From positions 1,302,001-1,366,000 of the forward strand of contig NZ_JAKVTV010000001.1 of NCBI RefSeq assembly GCF_022489035.1: a DNA stretch of 64,000 nucleotides, given 5' to 3'. The notes below the pieces were generated by a model. The model was given only the letters and a program-made list of their open reading frames with translations. It searched no databases and had not been told where the DNA came from. This DNA comes from Christiangramia lutea. GTDB taxonomy: Bacteria; Bacteroidota; Bacteroidia; Flavobacteriales; Flavobacteriaceae. Positions 24,191 to 32,128 of this stretch are shown piece by piece. Position 1 is the stretch's first letter; each line of letters opens with the position of its first letter. A program made the position numbers and the translations under genes.

Positions 24191-24207
24191 ATTCGTGCAT
24201 TAGTGGC
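24191..24207 (-). repeat. right inverted repeat of the GxxExxY cassette
   Basis: ATTCGTGCATTAGTGGC lies ten bases past the end of ftsX. With GCACGAAT at 24132 it can also form a hairpin of eight pairs around a 51-base loop. Confidence 0.75.
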
Positions 24208-24216
24208 TAAAGCCTG

Positions 24217-25095
24217 CTAATAATAAAGTTCATCCGTTTTCAGGTTAAGAAAACGCGAGGTGGCAAAATACGTACTTATCCATGTAATTACAATTCCCAT
24301 TAGGAAAATCCCGATAAAGAGGGTTGCCAGCATTTTAATATCTCCTAAAAGATTTAATTCTGAAAAACTGTTATTCAGGTAATATAAGACGGCCGCCATT
24401 CCTATTAAGGCTAGAATTGCCCCAATAAGTCCAAGTTTAACGCTTTGCCATATGAATGGTCTTCTAATAAAACCTTTGGTTGCACCAACCATTTGCATGG
24501 TTTTGATGATAAATCTTTTCGAATATACTGCAAGTCTTATACTGCTGTTTATCAATAAAACTGCAATAAAAGTAAAAACGGCACTGGCTATTAAAACCCA
24601 GAAACTGATCTTTTTCACATTGTCATTCAATAAAGCGATCAGAGGTTTGTCATAAACTACCTCGTCTACAAAATTCTTGGCGGTAAGATTTCTGGCGATT
24701 TTATCAACCTGTTCTGAAGACACAAAATCGGCATTCATAAAGACGTCGATCGAATTTTGCAAGGGATTATAGCCAAGGAATTCCATGAAATCTTCCCCAA
24801 TTTCCTCACTATGTGCCTCGGCAGCATCTTCTTTGGAAACATAGTTGGTGGATTTGGTATAATCGGCCATGGCCAGGCTCTTCTTCAATTGTTCTATCTC
24901 AACTTCCTTAGCGCTGTCCTTTAGATAAACGGTTAGTGCGATCTGCTCTTTAAAATGATCAGCTACTTTTTTAGTGTTTAGGACCAAAAGACCCAGCATT
25001 CCTAAAAGGAAAAGGACCAGGGAAATACTGATTACAACTGAAAAATAGGAAGATATAAGTCGGCGTTTCTGATACCTTTCAAAAGATGTGGTCAT
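24217..25095 (-). CDS. ftsX: cell-division ABC-transporter-like permease FtsX
   Basis: This 292-residue protein has the FtsX layout: a cytoplasmic start (MTTSFERYQKRRLISSYFSV), a membrane helix near 18-40, a large periplasmic domain with VYLKDSAKEVEIEQL and FVDEVVYDKPLIALL, and three further helices. Between helices lies NSSIRLAVYSKRFIIKTMQMVGATKGFIRRPF, the conserved coupling region. FtsX works with FtsE and activates cell-wall hydrolases during division. ftsE is not adjacent, which is usual in Flavobacteriia. It is the first gene of the minus-strand run. Confidence 0.93.
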   Translation of the reverse strand: MTTSFERYQKRRLISSYFSVVISISLVLFLLGMLGLLVLNTKKVADHFKEQIALTVYLKDSAKEVEIEQLKKSLAMADYTKSTNYVSKEDAAEAHSEEIGEDFMEFLGYNPLQNSIDVFMNADFVSSEQVDKIARNLTAKNFVDEVVYDKPLIALLNDNVKKISFWVLIASAVFTFIAVLLINSSIRLAVYSKRFIIKTMQMVGATKGFIRRPFIWQSVKLGLIGAILALIGMAAVLYYLNNSFSELNLLGDIKMLATLFIGIFLMGIVITWISTYFATSRFLNLKTDELYY

Positions 25096-25201
25096 AGAGT
25101 GACTTCAGATTTTTTGTAAAAATAATAAAGTTCAGCATTCTCAATTCTTAAAACGTTTAAACTTTTGAAAATATTGGGAATACCTTGAATTTATTCAGGA
25201 T

Positions 25202-25227
25202 GTCATGCTGAGCGCAGTCGAAGCATG
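25202..25227 (+). repeat. GAGCGCAGTCGA hairpin repeat (type C), copy 1
   Basis: CATGCT pairs with AGCATG around GAGCGCAGTCGA. The same loop with stem ACGCC/GGCGT occurs inside leuS at 28318. Confidence 0.7.
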
Positions 25228-25240
25228 CATGAGTTTTAAT

Positions 25241-25263
25241 TGCACTTCGACAAGCTCAGTGCA
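25241..25263 (+). repeat. ACTTCGACA(A/G)GCTCAGT hairpin repeat, copy 2
   Basis: TGCACT pairs with AGTGCA around TCGACAAGCTC. It is the partner of the repeat at 2805. Confidence 0.7.
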
Positions 25264-25273
25264 ACACCAATAT

Positions 25274-25334
25274 GTCATGTTGAACTCGTTTCAGCATTTC
25301 AACCTGGAGACCCTGAAATAAATTCAGGGTGACG
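25274..25334 (-). repeat. double-hairpin repeat, type A, copy 4
   Basis: GTCATGTTGAACTCGTTTCAGCATT is a decayed first hairpin; CCCTGAAATAAATTCAGGG is a perfect second hairpin, ended by TGACG. Confidence 0.75.
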
Positions 25335-25353
25335 AAAAGCTATTTCTTGTTTA

Positions 25354-25380
25354 GTCATTTCGACCAAAGCGAGAAATCTC
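25354..25380 (+). repeat. TCATTTCGACC-type short repeat, copy 2
   Basis: GTCATTTCGACCAAAGCGAG followed by AAATCTC is the same unit as 2702-2728. Confidence 0.7.
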
Positions 25381-25438
25381 TTTGTTTTACGAATTTTCTC
25401 AATCATTTCCCTTCTTCGAAAAGGCATAGGCATTAACC

Positions 25439-25500
25439 CGTCATGCTGAAGTTGAATTCAGTATCTCTTCTTGGAGACCTTGGAATCAGTTCAGGGTGAG
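25439..25500 (-). repeat. double-hairpin repeat, type A, copy 5 (degenerate)
   Basis: CGTCATGCTGAAGTTGAATT begins a first hairpin whose right arm reads TTCAGTAT. The second is CCTTGGAATCAGTTCAGGG. Both stems have mismatches, so this looks like an older copy. Confidence 0.65.
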
Positions 25501-25539
25501 GTTCGATTTAAGTTTCCTAAATTTGGTAAAAATCAAACG

Positions 25540-26472
25540 ATGGAAATACTGGTTTACGGAATTGGCGGCGTTGGAGGGTATTTTGGGGGAAAGCTTGCAG
25601 AAGCGGGCCACGAGGTGAGTATGATCGCCCGGGGAGAGCACCTGAAGGAGATCCAGAAGCATGGACTTGAGGTGGAAAGTATTAAAGGGAACTTTAAGGT
25701 AAAGCCCAAAAAGGCCACATCAGATGTGTCTGAGGTTCCGACTCCAGATCTTATAATTCTTGGAATAAAATCCTGGCAAATTCCCGAAGTCGCAAAAGAG
25801 TTGGAGCCAATAATTGGGGAAAACACAATAATTCTTCCCTTACAGAACGGAGCTGATAATTATGAAAAACTGATCCAGATCCTTCCAGAGAAAAATATAC
25901 TGGCAGGTTTGTGTTTTATAGTGAGTTTTATCGAGGTCCCCGGTAAGGTAAAGCATGCTTCCTATGAACCAAAGATCGTTTTTGGAGAGGCAGATAATTT
26001 ACAGTCACAACGAGTAAAGAAAATTCAGGATATACTGGATGAGGCCGGTGTTGAAAATAATGTTCCAGAAAATATTCAGCTGGAAATATGGAAAAAGTTT
26101 CTCTTTATTTGTACGGTTAGTGGTATTGGCGGCTTAACCCGGGTTCCAATTGATAGAATTCGGAGTAGTGAATACCTACATGAAATGATGATAAATACGG
26201 CAAAAGAGATCATCGAGGTAGCCAAGGCTAAAAATATCCCGCTAACTGAAAAACACCTGGAAATGGTTTTTGAGATCATCAATTCCCAACCTGAAGGGAC
26301 CACTGCGTCTACCCAAAGAGATATTATGAATGGAAAGCCGTCTGAACTAGAAAATTTCAACGGTTATATTGTAAAGGAAGGGGATAGACTTGGTGTTGAA
26401 ATTCCGGTGAATCGCTATATCTATGAATGTCTGAAACCTATGGAAGAAGCGGCTCGAAAAAGCCGGGAATAA
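25540..26472 (+). CDS. panE: 2-dehydropantoate 2-reductase (ketopantoate reductase)
   Basis: The 310-residue product starts MEILVYGIGGVGGYFGGKLA, an NADPH-binding GxGxxG loop. It has LGIKSWQIPE, LPLQNGADN and a C-terminal helical domain with KFLFICTVSGIGGLTRVPID and the ApbA/PanE pattern STQRDIMNGKPSELENFNGYIVKEG. It reduces ketopantoate to pantoate in coenzyme A synthesis; related reductases act on other 2-oxo acids. The ATG at 25540 was chosen since upstream in-frame codons translate a repeat. Confidence 0.9.
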   Translation: MEILVYGIGGVGGYFGGKLAEAGHEVSMIARGEHLKEIQKHGLEVESIKGNFKVKPKKATSDVSEVPTPDLIILGIKSWQIPEVAKELEPIIGENTIILPLQNGADNYEKLIQILPEKNILAGLCFIVSFIEVPGKVKHASYEPKIVFGEADNLQSQRVKKIQDILDEAGVENNVPENIQLEIWKKFLFICTVSGIGGLTRVPIDRIRSSEYLHEMMINTAKEIIEVAKAKNIPLTEKHLEMVFEIINSQPEGTTASTQRDIMNGKPSELENFNGYIVKEGDRLGVEIPVNRYIYECLKPMEEAARKSRE

Positions 26473-26508
26473 GCTTTACAATCATTCCGCATAAGTCCTT
26501 TAAAATTG

Positions 26509-26516
26509 TATTTTTG
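26509..26516 (+). promoter_or_regulatory. -7 box of the leuS promoter
   Basis: TATTTTTG matches TAnnTTTG. Transcription from here would put the repeat at 26531-26591 inside the leuS leader. Confidence 0.55.
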
Positions 26517-26530
26517 CGTTTTACAAATAC

Positions 26531-26591
26531 CGTCAAGCTGAACTTGTTTCAGCTTCTCATTTTTAGACCCTGAAACAAGTTCAGGGTGACG
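26531..26591 (-). repeat. double-hairpin repeat, type A, copy 6 (leuS leader)
   Basis: AAGCTGAACTTGTTTCAGCTT forms the first hairpin and CCCTGAAACAAGTTCAGGG the second, between CGTC and GACG. The stem AAGCTGAA/TTCAGCTT differs from ATGCTGAA/TTCAGCAT by paired changes. Confidence 0.8.
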
Positions 26592-26614
26592 TAGATTAAT
26601 AAGAAAGACAGAAG

Positions 26615-29524
26615 ATGAGTTACCACTTTAATAAGATCGAAGAGAAATGGCAGAAATACTGGGCAGAGAACCAAACTTTCAAAGCCAAGAACGATTCTGA
26701 AAAACCTAAATATTATGTTTTAGACATGTTTCCTTACCCTTCAGGTGCAGGATTGCATGTGGGACACCCGCTGGGATATATCGCCAGTGATATCTATGCC
26801 CGTTACAAAAGACATAAAGGGTTTAACGTGTTGCATCCCCAGGGTTATGATAGTTTCGGACTTCCGGCAGAACAATACGCCATTCAAACCGGTCAGCATC
26901 CCGCGGTAACTACTGAAAATAATATCGCTCGTTATCGCGAGCAACTGGATAAGATCGGATTTTCTTTCGACTGGAGTCGTGAGGTGAGAACCAGCGAGCC
27001 AGATTATTATAAATGGACGCAATGGATCTTTATCCAGCTTTTTGAAAGCTGGTATGATCAGGAGGCTGATAAGTCTCGTCCTATCTCCGAGCTGGAAGAG
27101 ATTTTTGCTTCAGAAGGTAACTCTAGAGTGAATGCTGCCTGCGACGATGATGTGGAAGAATTTTCGGCTGAAGACTGGAAGGCTTATTCACACGATGAAA
27201 AGGATCAGGTCTTATTAAAATATAGGCTGACTTACCTGGCGGAAGCCGAGGTGAACTGGTGTCCGCAATTAGGAACCGTGCTGGCCAACGATGAGATCGT
27301 GAACGGAGTTTCTGAACGTGGCGGATATCCTGTGGTTAGGAAGAAAATGACCCAATGGAGCATGAGAATTTCGGCTTTTGCTGAAAGATTGCTTCAAGGC
27401 TTGAATAATATTGATTGGACAGAAAGTTTAAAGGAAAGTCAGCGAAACTGGATCGGGAAATCGGTTGGAGCAATGGTTCATTTCAATCTTTATGGAGAGA
27501 CCCTGAAACAAGTTCAGGGTGATGCTAGTTCAGCATCTCAACCAAAGATTTCTGTTTTTACAACCCGACCCGATACGATTTTTGGGGTTAGTTTTATGAC
27601 GCTTGCGCCAGAACATGAACTGGTTCAAAAGATCACTACGGAAGATAGAAAAGAGGAAGTTCAGGCATATATCGAAGCTACGGCAAAGAGAAGTGAACGC
27701 GAACGAATGGCCGATGTTAAGACCATAAGCGGAGTTTTCACCGGAGCCTATGCAGAGCATCCATTTACCAAAGAACCGGTGCCAATCTGGATAGGAGATT
27801 ACGTACTTGCCGGCTACGGAACCGGAGCGGTGATGGCCGTTCCATGTGGTGACCAGCGAGACCATGATTTTGCGAGACATTTTGATCTGCCAATTCCGAA
27901 TATTTTCGAAAATGTGGATGTCTCTGAAGAGGCTTTTGTTGGCAAGGAAGGTACTGTGATCGCTAATTCAGATTTTCTTAGCGGACTTGAATACAAGGAA
28001 GCACTTCAAAAAGTGATCCTGGAACTGGAAAAAACAGGTCAGGGTTACGGAAAAACAAATTACAGGCTTAGAGATGCGGTTTTCAGTCGCCAAAGATATT
28101 GGGGTGAACCATTCCCCGTTTATTATGTGAATGGTCTTCCGAAAATGATAGACTTAGATCATCTTCCTTTAAGACTTCCTGAGGTTGAGAAATATCTTCC
28201 AACTGAAACAGGCGAACCGCCACTTGGTAACGCGACCGACTGGGCCTGGGATACAAAAAATAATAAAGTGGTTTCAAATAAGATGCTGAAACAAGTTCAG
28301 CATGACGAAGATGGAGGTGTCACGCCGAGCGGAGTCGAGGCGTCTGAAGATAACGGAGTATATCCACTGGAGTTGAACACCATGCCGGGATGGGCAGGAA
28401 GCAGCTGGTATCTTTTCAGATATATGGATGCAGGCAATCCAGATCGTTTCGTTTCAGAAGAAGCCCAGCAATACTGGGAAAATGTAGATCTATATATTGG
28501 AGGTAGTGAACATGCGACTGGCCACTTATTATATTCAAGATTCTGGACTAAATTCCTGCACGATCGTGGATGGTTAACTGTGGAAGAACCGTTCAGAAAA
28601 CTGATCAACCAGGGGATGATCCTTGGAACCAGCGCATTTGTTTACAGGCTTGAAGGTGAAAATGTATTTGTTTCTAAGAACCAGATCAAAGGAAATAATG
28701 TTCAGCCAATTCATGCCGATGTTTCCTTGGTGAATGCTTCAGATGAGCTGGATATTGAAGCCTTTAAAAAATGGCGACCTGAATTTGCAGATGCTAAATT
28801 CCTTACCGAAGATGGAAAATACATTGTTGGACGGGAAGTGGAAAAAATGTCCAAATCCAAGTACAACGTGGTGAATCCTGATGAGATCTGTAAAGATTAC
28901 GGGGCAGATACTTTAAGAATGTATGAAATGTTCCTGGGGCCTCTGGATCAGGCGAAACCATGGAATACTGCCGGGATAACCGGTGTACATAATTTCCTTA
29001 AAAAGCTTTGGAAACTATATCATAATGGAGAGGAGTTTTACGTTTCAGATGAAAAAGCTTCAGCAGATTCCTTGAAAAGTCTGCATAAAACCATTAAAAA
29101 GGTGACAGAGGATATTGAGGATTTCAGCTTTAATACTTCGGTTTCTACTTTTATGATCTGCGTAAATGAACTATCCGCTCAAAAATGCGATAGCATAGAA
29201 GTTCTTGAGCCTCTTGCGGTCTTGATTGCTCCTTATGCTCCGCATATCGCGGAGGAACTGTGGGAGAAGTTAGGCAATTCTGAATCTGTAACCACAGCTA
29301 CTTATCCTGTCTACGAAGAAAAGTACCTGGTGGAAAGCACTAAAAATTATCCAGTTTCCTTTAATGGAAAGATGAGGTTTACCAAAGAACTTCCTTTAGA
29401 TATGGGGAAAGATGATATTGAGAAAAATGTGCTTGAAGATGAAAGAACGAAAAATCAGCTTGACGGGTCTACCCCTAAAAAAGTGATCGTTGTTCCGGGT
29501 AAAATTATAAATATCGTAATTTAA
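26615..29524 (+). CDS. leuS: leucine-tRNA ligase with two in-frame repeat insertions
   Basis: This 969-residue class I synthetase has the HIGH-type motif PYPSGAGLHVGHPLGY near residues 40-55, the editing domain with TRPDTIFGVSFMTLAPEH (T-rich region) and PCGDQRDHDFA, and the KMSKSKYN signature near 744. It charges tRNA-Leu in the cytosol. Two stretches are not expected from the family. ETLKQVQGDASSASQ (about 292-307) lies just before the editing domain. MLKQVQHDEDGGVTPSGVEA (about 556-577) lies before PLELNTMPGWAGSSW. Their DNA is identical in design to the intergenic hairpin repeats. All catalytic motifs and the frame are intact, so the enzyme is presumably functional. Confidence 0.96.
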   Translation: MSYHFNKIEEKWQKYWAENQTFKAKNDSEKPKYYVLDMFPYPSGAGLHVGHPLGYIASDIYARYKRHKGFNVLHPQGYDSFGLPAEQYAIQTGQHPAVTTENNIARYREQLDKIGFSFDWSREVRTSEPDYYKWTQWIFIQLFESWYDQEADKSRPISELEEIFASEGNSRVNAACDDDVEEFSAEDWKAYSHDEKDQVLLKYRLTYLAEAEVNWCPQLGTVLANDEIVNGVSERGGYPVVRKKMTQWSMRISAFAERLLQGLNNIDWTESLKESQRNWIGKSVGAMVHFNLYGETLKQVQGDASSASQPKISVFTTRPDTIFGVSFMTLAPEHELVQKITTEDRKEEVQAYIEATAKRSERERMADVKTISGVFTGAYAEHPFTKEPVPIWIGDYVLAGYGTGAVMAVPCGDQRDHDFARHFDLPIPNIFENVDVSEEAFVGKEGTVIANSDFLSGLEYKEALQKVILELEKTGQGYGKTNYRLRDAVFSRQRYWGEPFPVYYVNGLPKMIDLDHLPLRLPEVEKYLPTETGEPPLGNATDWAWDTKNNKVVSNKMLKQVQHDEDGGVTPSGVEASEDNGVYPLELNTMPGWAGSSWYLFRYMDAGNPDRFVSEEAQQYWENVDLYIGGSEHATGHLLYSRFWTKFLHDRGWLTVEEPFRKLINQGMILGTSAFVYRLEGENVFVSKNQIKGNNVQPIHADVSLVNASDELDIEAFKKWRPEFADAKFLTEDGKYIVGREVEKMSKSKYNVVNPDEICKDYGADTLRMYEMFLGPLDQAKPWNTAGITGVHNFLKKLWKLYHNGEEFYVSDEKASADSLKSLHKTIKKVTEDIEDFSFNTSVSTFMICVNELSAQKCDSIEVLEPLAVLIAPYAPHIAEELWEKLGNSESVTTATYPVYEEKYLVESTKNYPVSFNGKMRFTKELPLDMGKDDIEKNVLEDERTKNQLDGSTPKKVIVVPGKIINIVI
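27498..27540 (+). repeat. hairpin repeat inside the leuS coding sequence, copy 7
   Basis: AGACCCTGAAACAAGTTCAG followed by GGTGATGCTAGTTCAGCATCTCA forms one full hairpin (CCCTGAA/TTCAGGG) and a shortened second one (GATGCT/AGCATC). It is translated in frame as LKQVQGDASSAS. Confidence 0.85.
28281..28343 (+). repeat. two hairpin repeats inside the leuS coding sequence, copy 8
   Basis: ATGCTGAAACAAGTTCAGCA (28282 onward) is the type A half-element. It is followed at 28318-28343 by ACGCC-GAGCGGAGTCGA-GGCGT, the type C hairpin with a compensated stem. Both are in frame, encoding MLKQVQHDE and VTPSGVEAS. Confidence 0.85.
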
Positions 29525-29544
29525 CCCCTTTAAAAATATACTTT

Positions 29545-29587
29545 AGGGGTGTCAAATGCGAAAATATGCATTTTACACCCCTTTTTT
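29545..29587 (+). terminator. intrinsic terminator of leuS
   Basis: GGGGTGT-AAATGC pairs with GCATTT-ACACCCC (one bulge), followed by TTTTTT. The long stem and T-run are a strong terminator. Confidence 0.9.
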
Positions 29588-29628
29588 AATTTTGTTTATT
29601 ATTTTTCGGGAGCTAAAAACTTTCTATT

Positions 29629-30729
29629 ATGAAAATTGGTATCCCTAAAGAAATAAAAAATAACGAAAACAGGGTGGGAATGACTCCTGCCGGTGTGCTT
29701 GAACTTTCCAAAAAAGGACATGAAGTATTTGTGCAATCTACTGCTGGAGATTGCAGTGGTTTCGATGATAAAGATTATCACGCGGCCGGCGCCACTATTT
29801 TACCTTCCATAGACCGGGTTTACGAGGCAAGTGAGATGATTGTAAAGGTAAAGGAGCCTATCGAGCAGGAGTACAGTTTAATCAAGGAGAATCAAATCGT
29901 TTTCACTTATTTTCATTTTGCTTCAAATCAAAATTTAACCGAAGCGATGATGAATAATAAGTCTGTTTGTATCGCTTATGAAACGGTTGAGGACGATGAC
30001 GGTACTCTGCCTCTTCTAACTCCAATGTCTGAGGTTGCCGGAAGAATGGCTATTCAGCAAGGTGCGAAATATCTTGAAAAACCTGTAAAAGGTAAAGGTT
30101 TACTTCTAGGCGGCGTGCCGGGTGTACCTCCTGGAAAAGTTCTTGTTCTGGGTGCCGGAACTGTTGGTATTCAGGCAGCGAAAATGGCAGCAGGCCTAGG
30201 TGCGCAGGTTACCGTTCTGGATGTGAATATGAATAAACTCAGGTATGTGAACGATATCATGCCGAGCCATGTAGTCACAGAATTTTCTAACGAATATAAT
30301 ATCAGGAAACATCTCCAAACTAGCGATCTTGTGGTTGGTGGAATTTTAATTACAGGTGCAAAAGCTCCAAAATTGATTACCAGGGATATGTTAAAACTAA
30401 TGCAGCCAGGTGCAGTAATCGTGGATGTGGCGGTAGATCAGGGTGGTTGTGTTGAAACCACAAGACCAACTACTCACGAAGATCCTGCTTATATTATAGA
30501 TGGCGTTGTTCATTATTGCGTGGCGAATATGCCGGGAGCTGTTCCTTATACTTCAACTTTGGCACTTACTAATGTGACCTTACCTTATGTATTGAACCTT
30601 GCTGAAAATGGCTGGGAAAACGCATGTGAGAAAAATAATTCTCTTGCCAAAGGTTTAAATATTGTGAAAGGGACTATAGTTTGTGAGCCTATTCTAGCGG
30701 CCTTTGACTGGAACAAATCTTTTGCCTAG
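29629..30729 (+). CDS. ald: alanine dehydrogenase
   Basis: The 366-residue product begins MKIGIPKEIKNNENRVGMTP and has the Ald/PNT pattern KVKEPIEQEY, TYFHFAS, the NAD-binding GKVLVLGAGTVGIQAAKMA and DVAVDQGGCVETTRPTTHEDP. It converts L-alanine to pyruvate and ammonia with NAD and can run in reverse, so it serves in alanine catabolism or nitrogen assimilation. Lys near residue 74 and His near 95 are where the catalytic pair is expected. Its end overlaps rimM by four bases tail to tail. Confidence 0.95.
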   Translation: MKIGIPKEIKNNENRVGMTPAGVLELSKKGHEVFVQSTAGDCSGFDDKDYHAAGATILPSIDRVYEASEMIVKVKEPIEQEYSLIKENQIVFTYFHFASNQNLTEAMMNNKSVCIAYETVEDDDGTLPLLTPMSEVAGRMAIQQGAKYLEKPVKGKGLLLGGVPGVPPGKVLVLGAGTVGIQAAKMAAGLGAQVTVLDVNMNKLRYVNDIMPSHVVTEFSNEYNIRKHLQTSDLVVGGILITGAKAPKLITRDMLKLMQPGAVIVDVAVDQGGCVETTRPTTHEDPAYIIDGVVHYCVANMPGAVPYTSTLALTNVTLPYVLNLAENGWENACEKNNSLAKGLNIVKGTIVCEPILAAFDWNKSFA

Positions 30730-31253
30730 CCAAGGTAGAGATCGATAAGGCCTTCCGGGGTATTGACTTTCAGAAGTCTGTTGTTTTTGTCAACCTTTTC
30801 TATGAATTCATCATTCATGGGAATAAGGATCTGCTTGCCGTCCTTTTCAATTTCGAAAAGTGCCTGCGCGGTAGAATCATTTATAGAAACGATTTTGCCA
30901 ATATTTCCATGTTCGGTATCATGGACATCGAAACCAATGATCTCATGAAAATAGAACTTATCTTCAGGAAGTTTTGGAAGCAGGTTAAGTGGAAGGTATA
31001 ATTCTGCTCCTATCATATCTTCAGCATCTTCTTCAGAATCTATGTCTTCAAATTTGACGCGAAGCAGTGTGCTTTTGTGCAGGTAGGATCTTTCAATAAA
31101 AAATGGAACCAGATTATCGTTGTATTCAACGAAAACTGATTCCATTTCTGTGTAAGTTTCAGGTTCATCGGTGTCCAGTTTTATGAGCACCTCACCTTTA
31201 AAGCTAAATTTCGCAACGATTTTTCCCAGGTAGAAGCATTCTTCCTTAGTCAT
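30726..31253 (-). CDS. rimM: ribosome maturation factor RimM
   Basis: The 175-residue product has the RimM N-terminal domain (YLGKIVAKFSFKGEVLIKLD) and the PRC-barrel C-terminal domain (FYFHEIIGFDVHDTEHGNIG ... ILIPMNDEFIEKVD). RimM binds ribosomal protein S19 and helps mature the 30S head. It follows rpsP by 13 bp, the usual order in many bacteria, though trmD is not next. Confidence 0.94.
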   Translation of the reverse strand: MTKEECFYLGKIVAKFSFKGEVLIKLDTDEPETYTEMESVFVEYNDNLVPFFIERSYLHKSTLLRVKFEDIDSEEDAEDMIGAELYLPLNLLPKLPEDKFYFHEIIGFDVHDTEHGNIGKIVSINDSTAQALFEIEKDGKQILIPMNDEFIEKVDKNNRLLKVNTPEGLIDLYLG

Positions 31254-31266
31254 CGCGAGTTGCTAT

Positions 31267-31860
31267 TTAAGCGTCTTTTTTGTCTTCAGTTTTAGCTTCT
31301 TCTGCGGTAGCAGCGCCCACTTCTTCTTCAGCATTTTCTACAGTAGCTTCATCTGTCGCTTCTGCAGTAGCAGCTTCAGCCTCAGCCGCTGCAACAGCCT
31401 CTGCTTCTTCAGCTTCTTTTACTTCAGCTTCACGCTTAGCGTTTACTTCTTTTTCGGCTTCAAGAGCCTTCGCTTTTTCAGCTTCTTTAGCTTTTTCTAA
31501 AGAATCTTTTTTAGCATCTACTTTTCCTTCTTTTTCCTCTAACCATGCTTTGAATTTCTCTTCAGCCTGCTCTTCAGTCAAAGCTCCTTTTCTCACTCCA
31601 CCTGCAAGGTGTTTCTTAAGAAGGGCTCCTTTGTAAGAAAGGATAGCGCGAGCGGTATCAGTTGGCTGGGCACCGTTTTGTAACCATTTAACAGCTCCGT
31701 CTACATCAAGTTCGATTGTAGCTGGATTAGTGTTAGGGTTATAGATTCCCAATTTCTCCAAAAATTTACCATCTCTTTTTGCGCGGGTATCCGCTGCAAC
31801 GATCCAGAAAAAAGGTTTTCCTTTTTTACCGTGTCTTTGTAATCTTAATTTTACTGGCAT
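31267..31860 (-). CDS. rpsP: 30S ribosomal protein S16 with long acidic/alanine tail
   Basis: The first 95 residues are bS16: [41 protein letters not shown] and [17 protein letters not shown]. Residues about 100-197 are an added tail of Glu, Ala, Lys and Val ([20 protein letters not shown], followed by long Ala/Glu runs), roughly doubling the protein. Such tails occur in several Flavobacteriia. It would project from the small subunit; a predicted helix without obvious partner is all that can be said. It is first in the rpsP-rimM pair. Confidence 0.95.
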   Translation of the reverse strand: MPVKLRLQRHGKKGKPFFWIVAADTRAKRDGKFLEKLGIYNPNTNPATIELDVDGAVKWLQNGAQPTDTARAILSYKGALLKKHLAGGVRKGALTEEQAEEKFKAWLEEKEGKVDAKKDSLEKAKEAEKAKALEAEKEVNAKREAEVKEAEEAEAVAAAEAEAATAEATDEATVENAEEEVGAATAEEAKTEDKKDA

Positions 31861-31906
31861 AAAAATTAAATTTTGGGGTTCTCGACCCCGGTTATTAATA
31901 AGTGTG

Positions 31907-31914
31907 CAAAGATA
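31907..31914 (-). promoter_or_regulatory. -7 box of the rpsP promoter
   Basis: On the minus strand TATCTTTG matches TAnnTTTG, 47 bp upstream of the start. GTTGAA, 17-18 bp further upstream (31931-31936), fits the -33 position. Confidence 0.65.
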
Positions 31915-32128
31915 CTACATTTTTCTAATTTTCAACTTTTTATCGATATAATTTTTTGTAGGCTAATTATGTGTAGTTCAGGCTCTTCTGGCAGGTTCTT
32001 TAGGAAGAATTTTAGTTAAAATACAGGTCTGCTGTTAAAAGAGGTTAATTAGTGCTAAACCCTGTTAAATAGATTGTTAGAGCAGGTTGTCGACCTTATC
32101 TTTACCTGAATGAAAAAGAAAATTATCC

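Larger units (their letters stand above)
23702..24207. mobile_element. candidate inverted-repeat-bounded cassette carrying a GxxExxY gene
   Basis: The 17-bp left end GCCACGAATGCACTAAT (23702-23718) and right end ATTCGTGCATTAGTGGC (24191-24207) are inverted repeats. The complement of the right end, GCCACTAATGCACGAAT, matches the left at 15 of 17 positions. A third partial arm, TGCACGAATGATTTAA, is at 24131. The 506-bp unit holds only the GxxExxY gene and splits an otherwise tight operon between ftsX and DUF3098. No transposase is present, so movement would need help from elsewhere. Confidence 0.55.
25096..25539. other. 444-bp gene-free stretch filled with hairpin repeats
   Basis: No gene lies between the divergent ftsX and panE. 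The stretch is mostly repeat elements: 25202-25227, 25241-25263, 25274-25334, 25354-25380 and 25439-25500. Promoters for both flanking genes must fit in the remaining bases. The in-frame Met at 25471 is inside a repeat, so it is not the panE start. Confidence 0.75.

Noticed and set aside
25471-25539. Upstream in-frame Met extension of panE
   Set aside because: The extra codons translate a degenerate repeat and the NADPH-binding loop begins at once after the Met at 25540.
31280-31636. Long antisense open frame rich in Ser and Ala opposite rpsP
   Set aside because: It is produced by the Ala/Glu codon bias of the S16 tail; no start signal or recognisable family.
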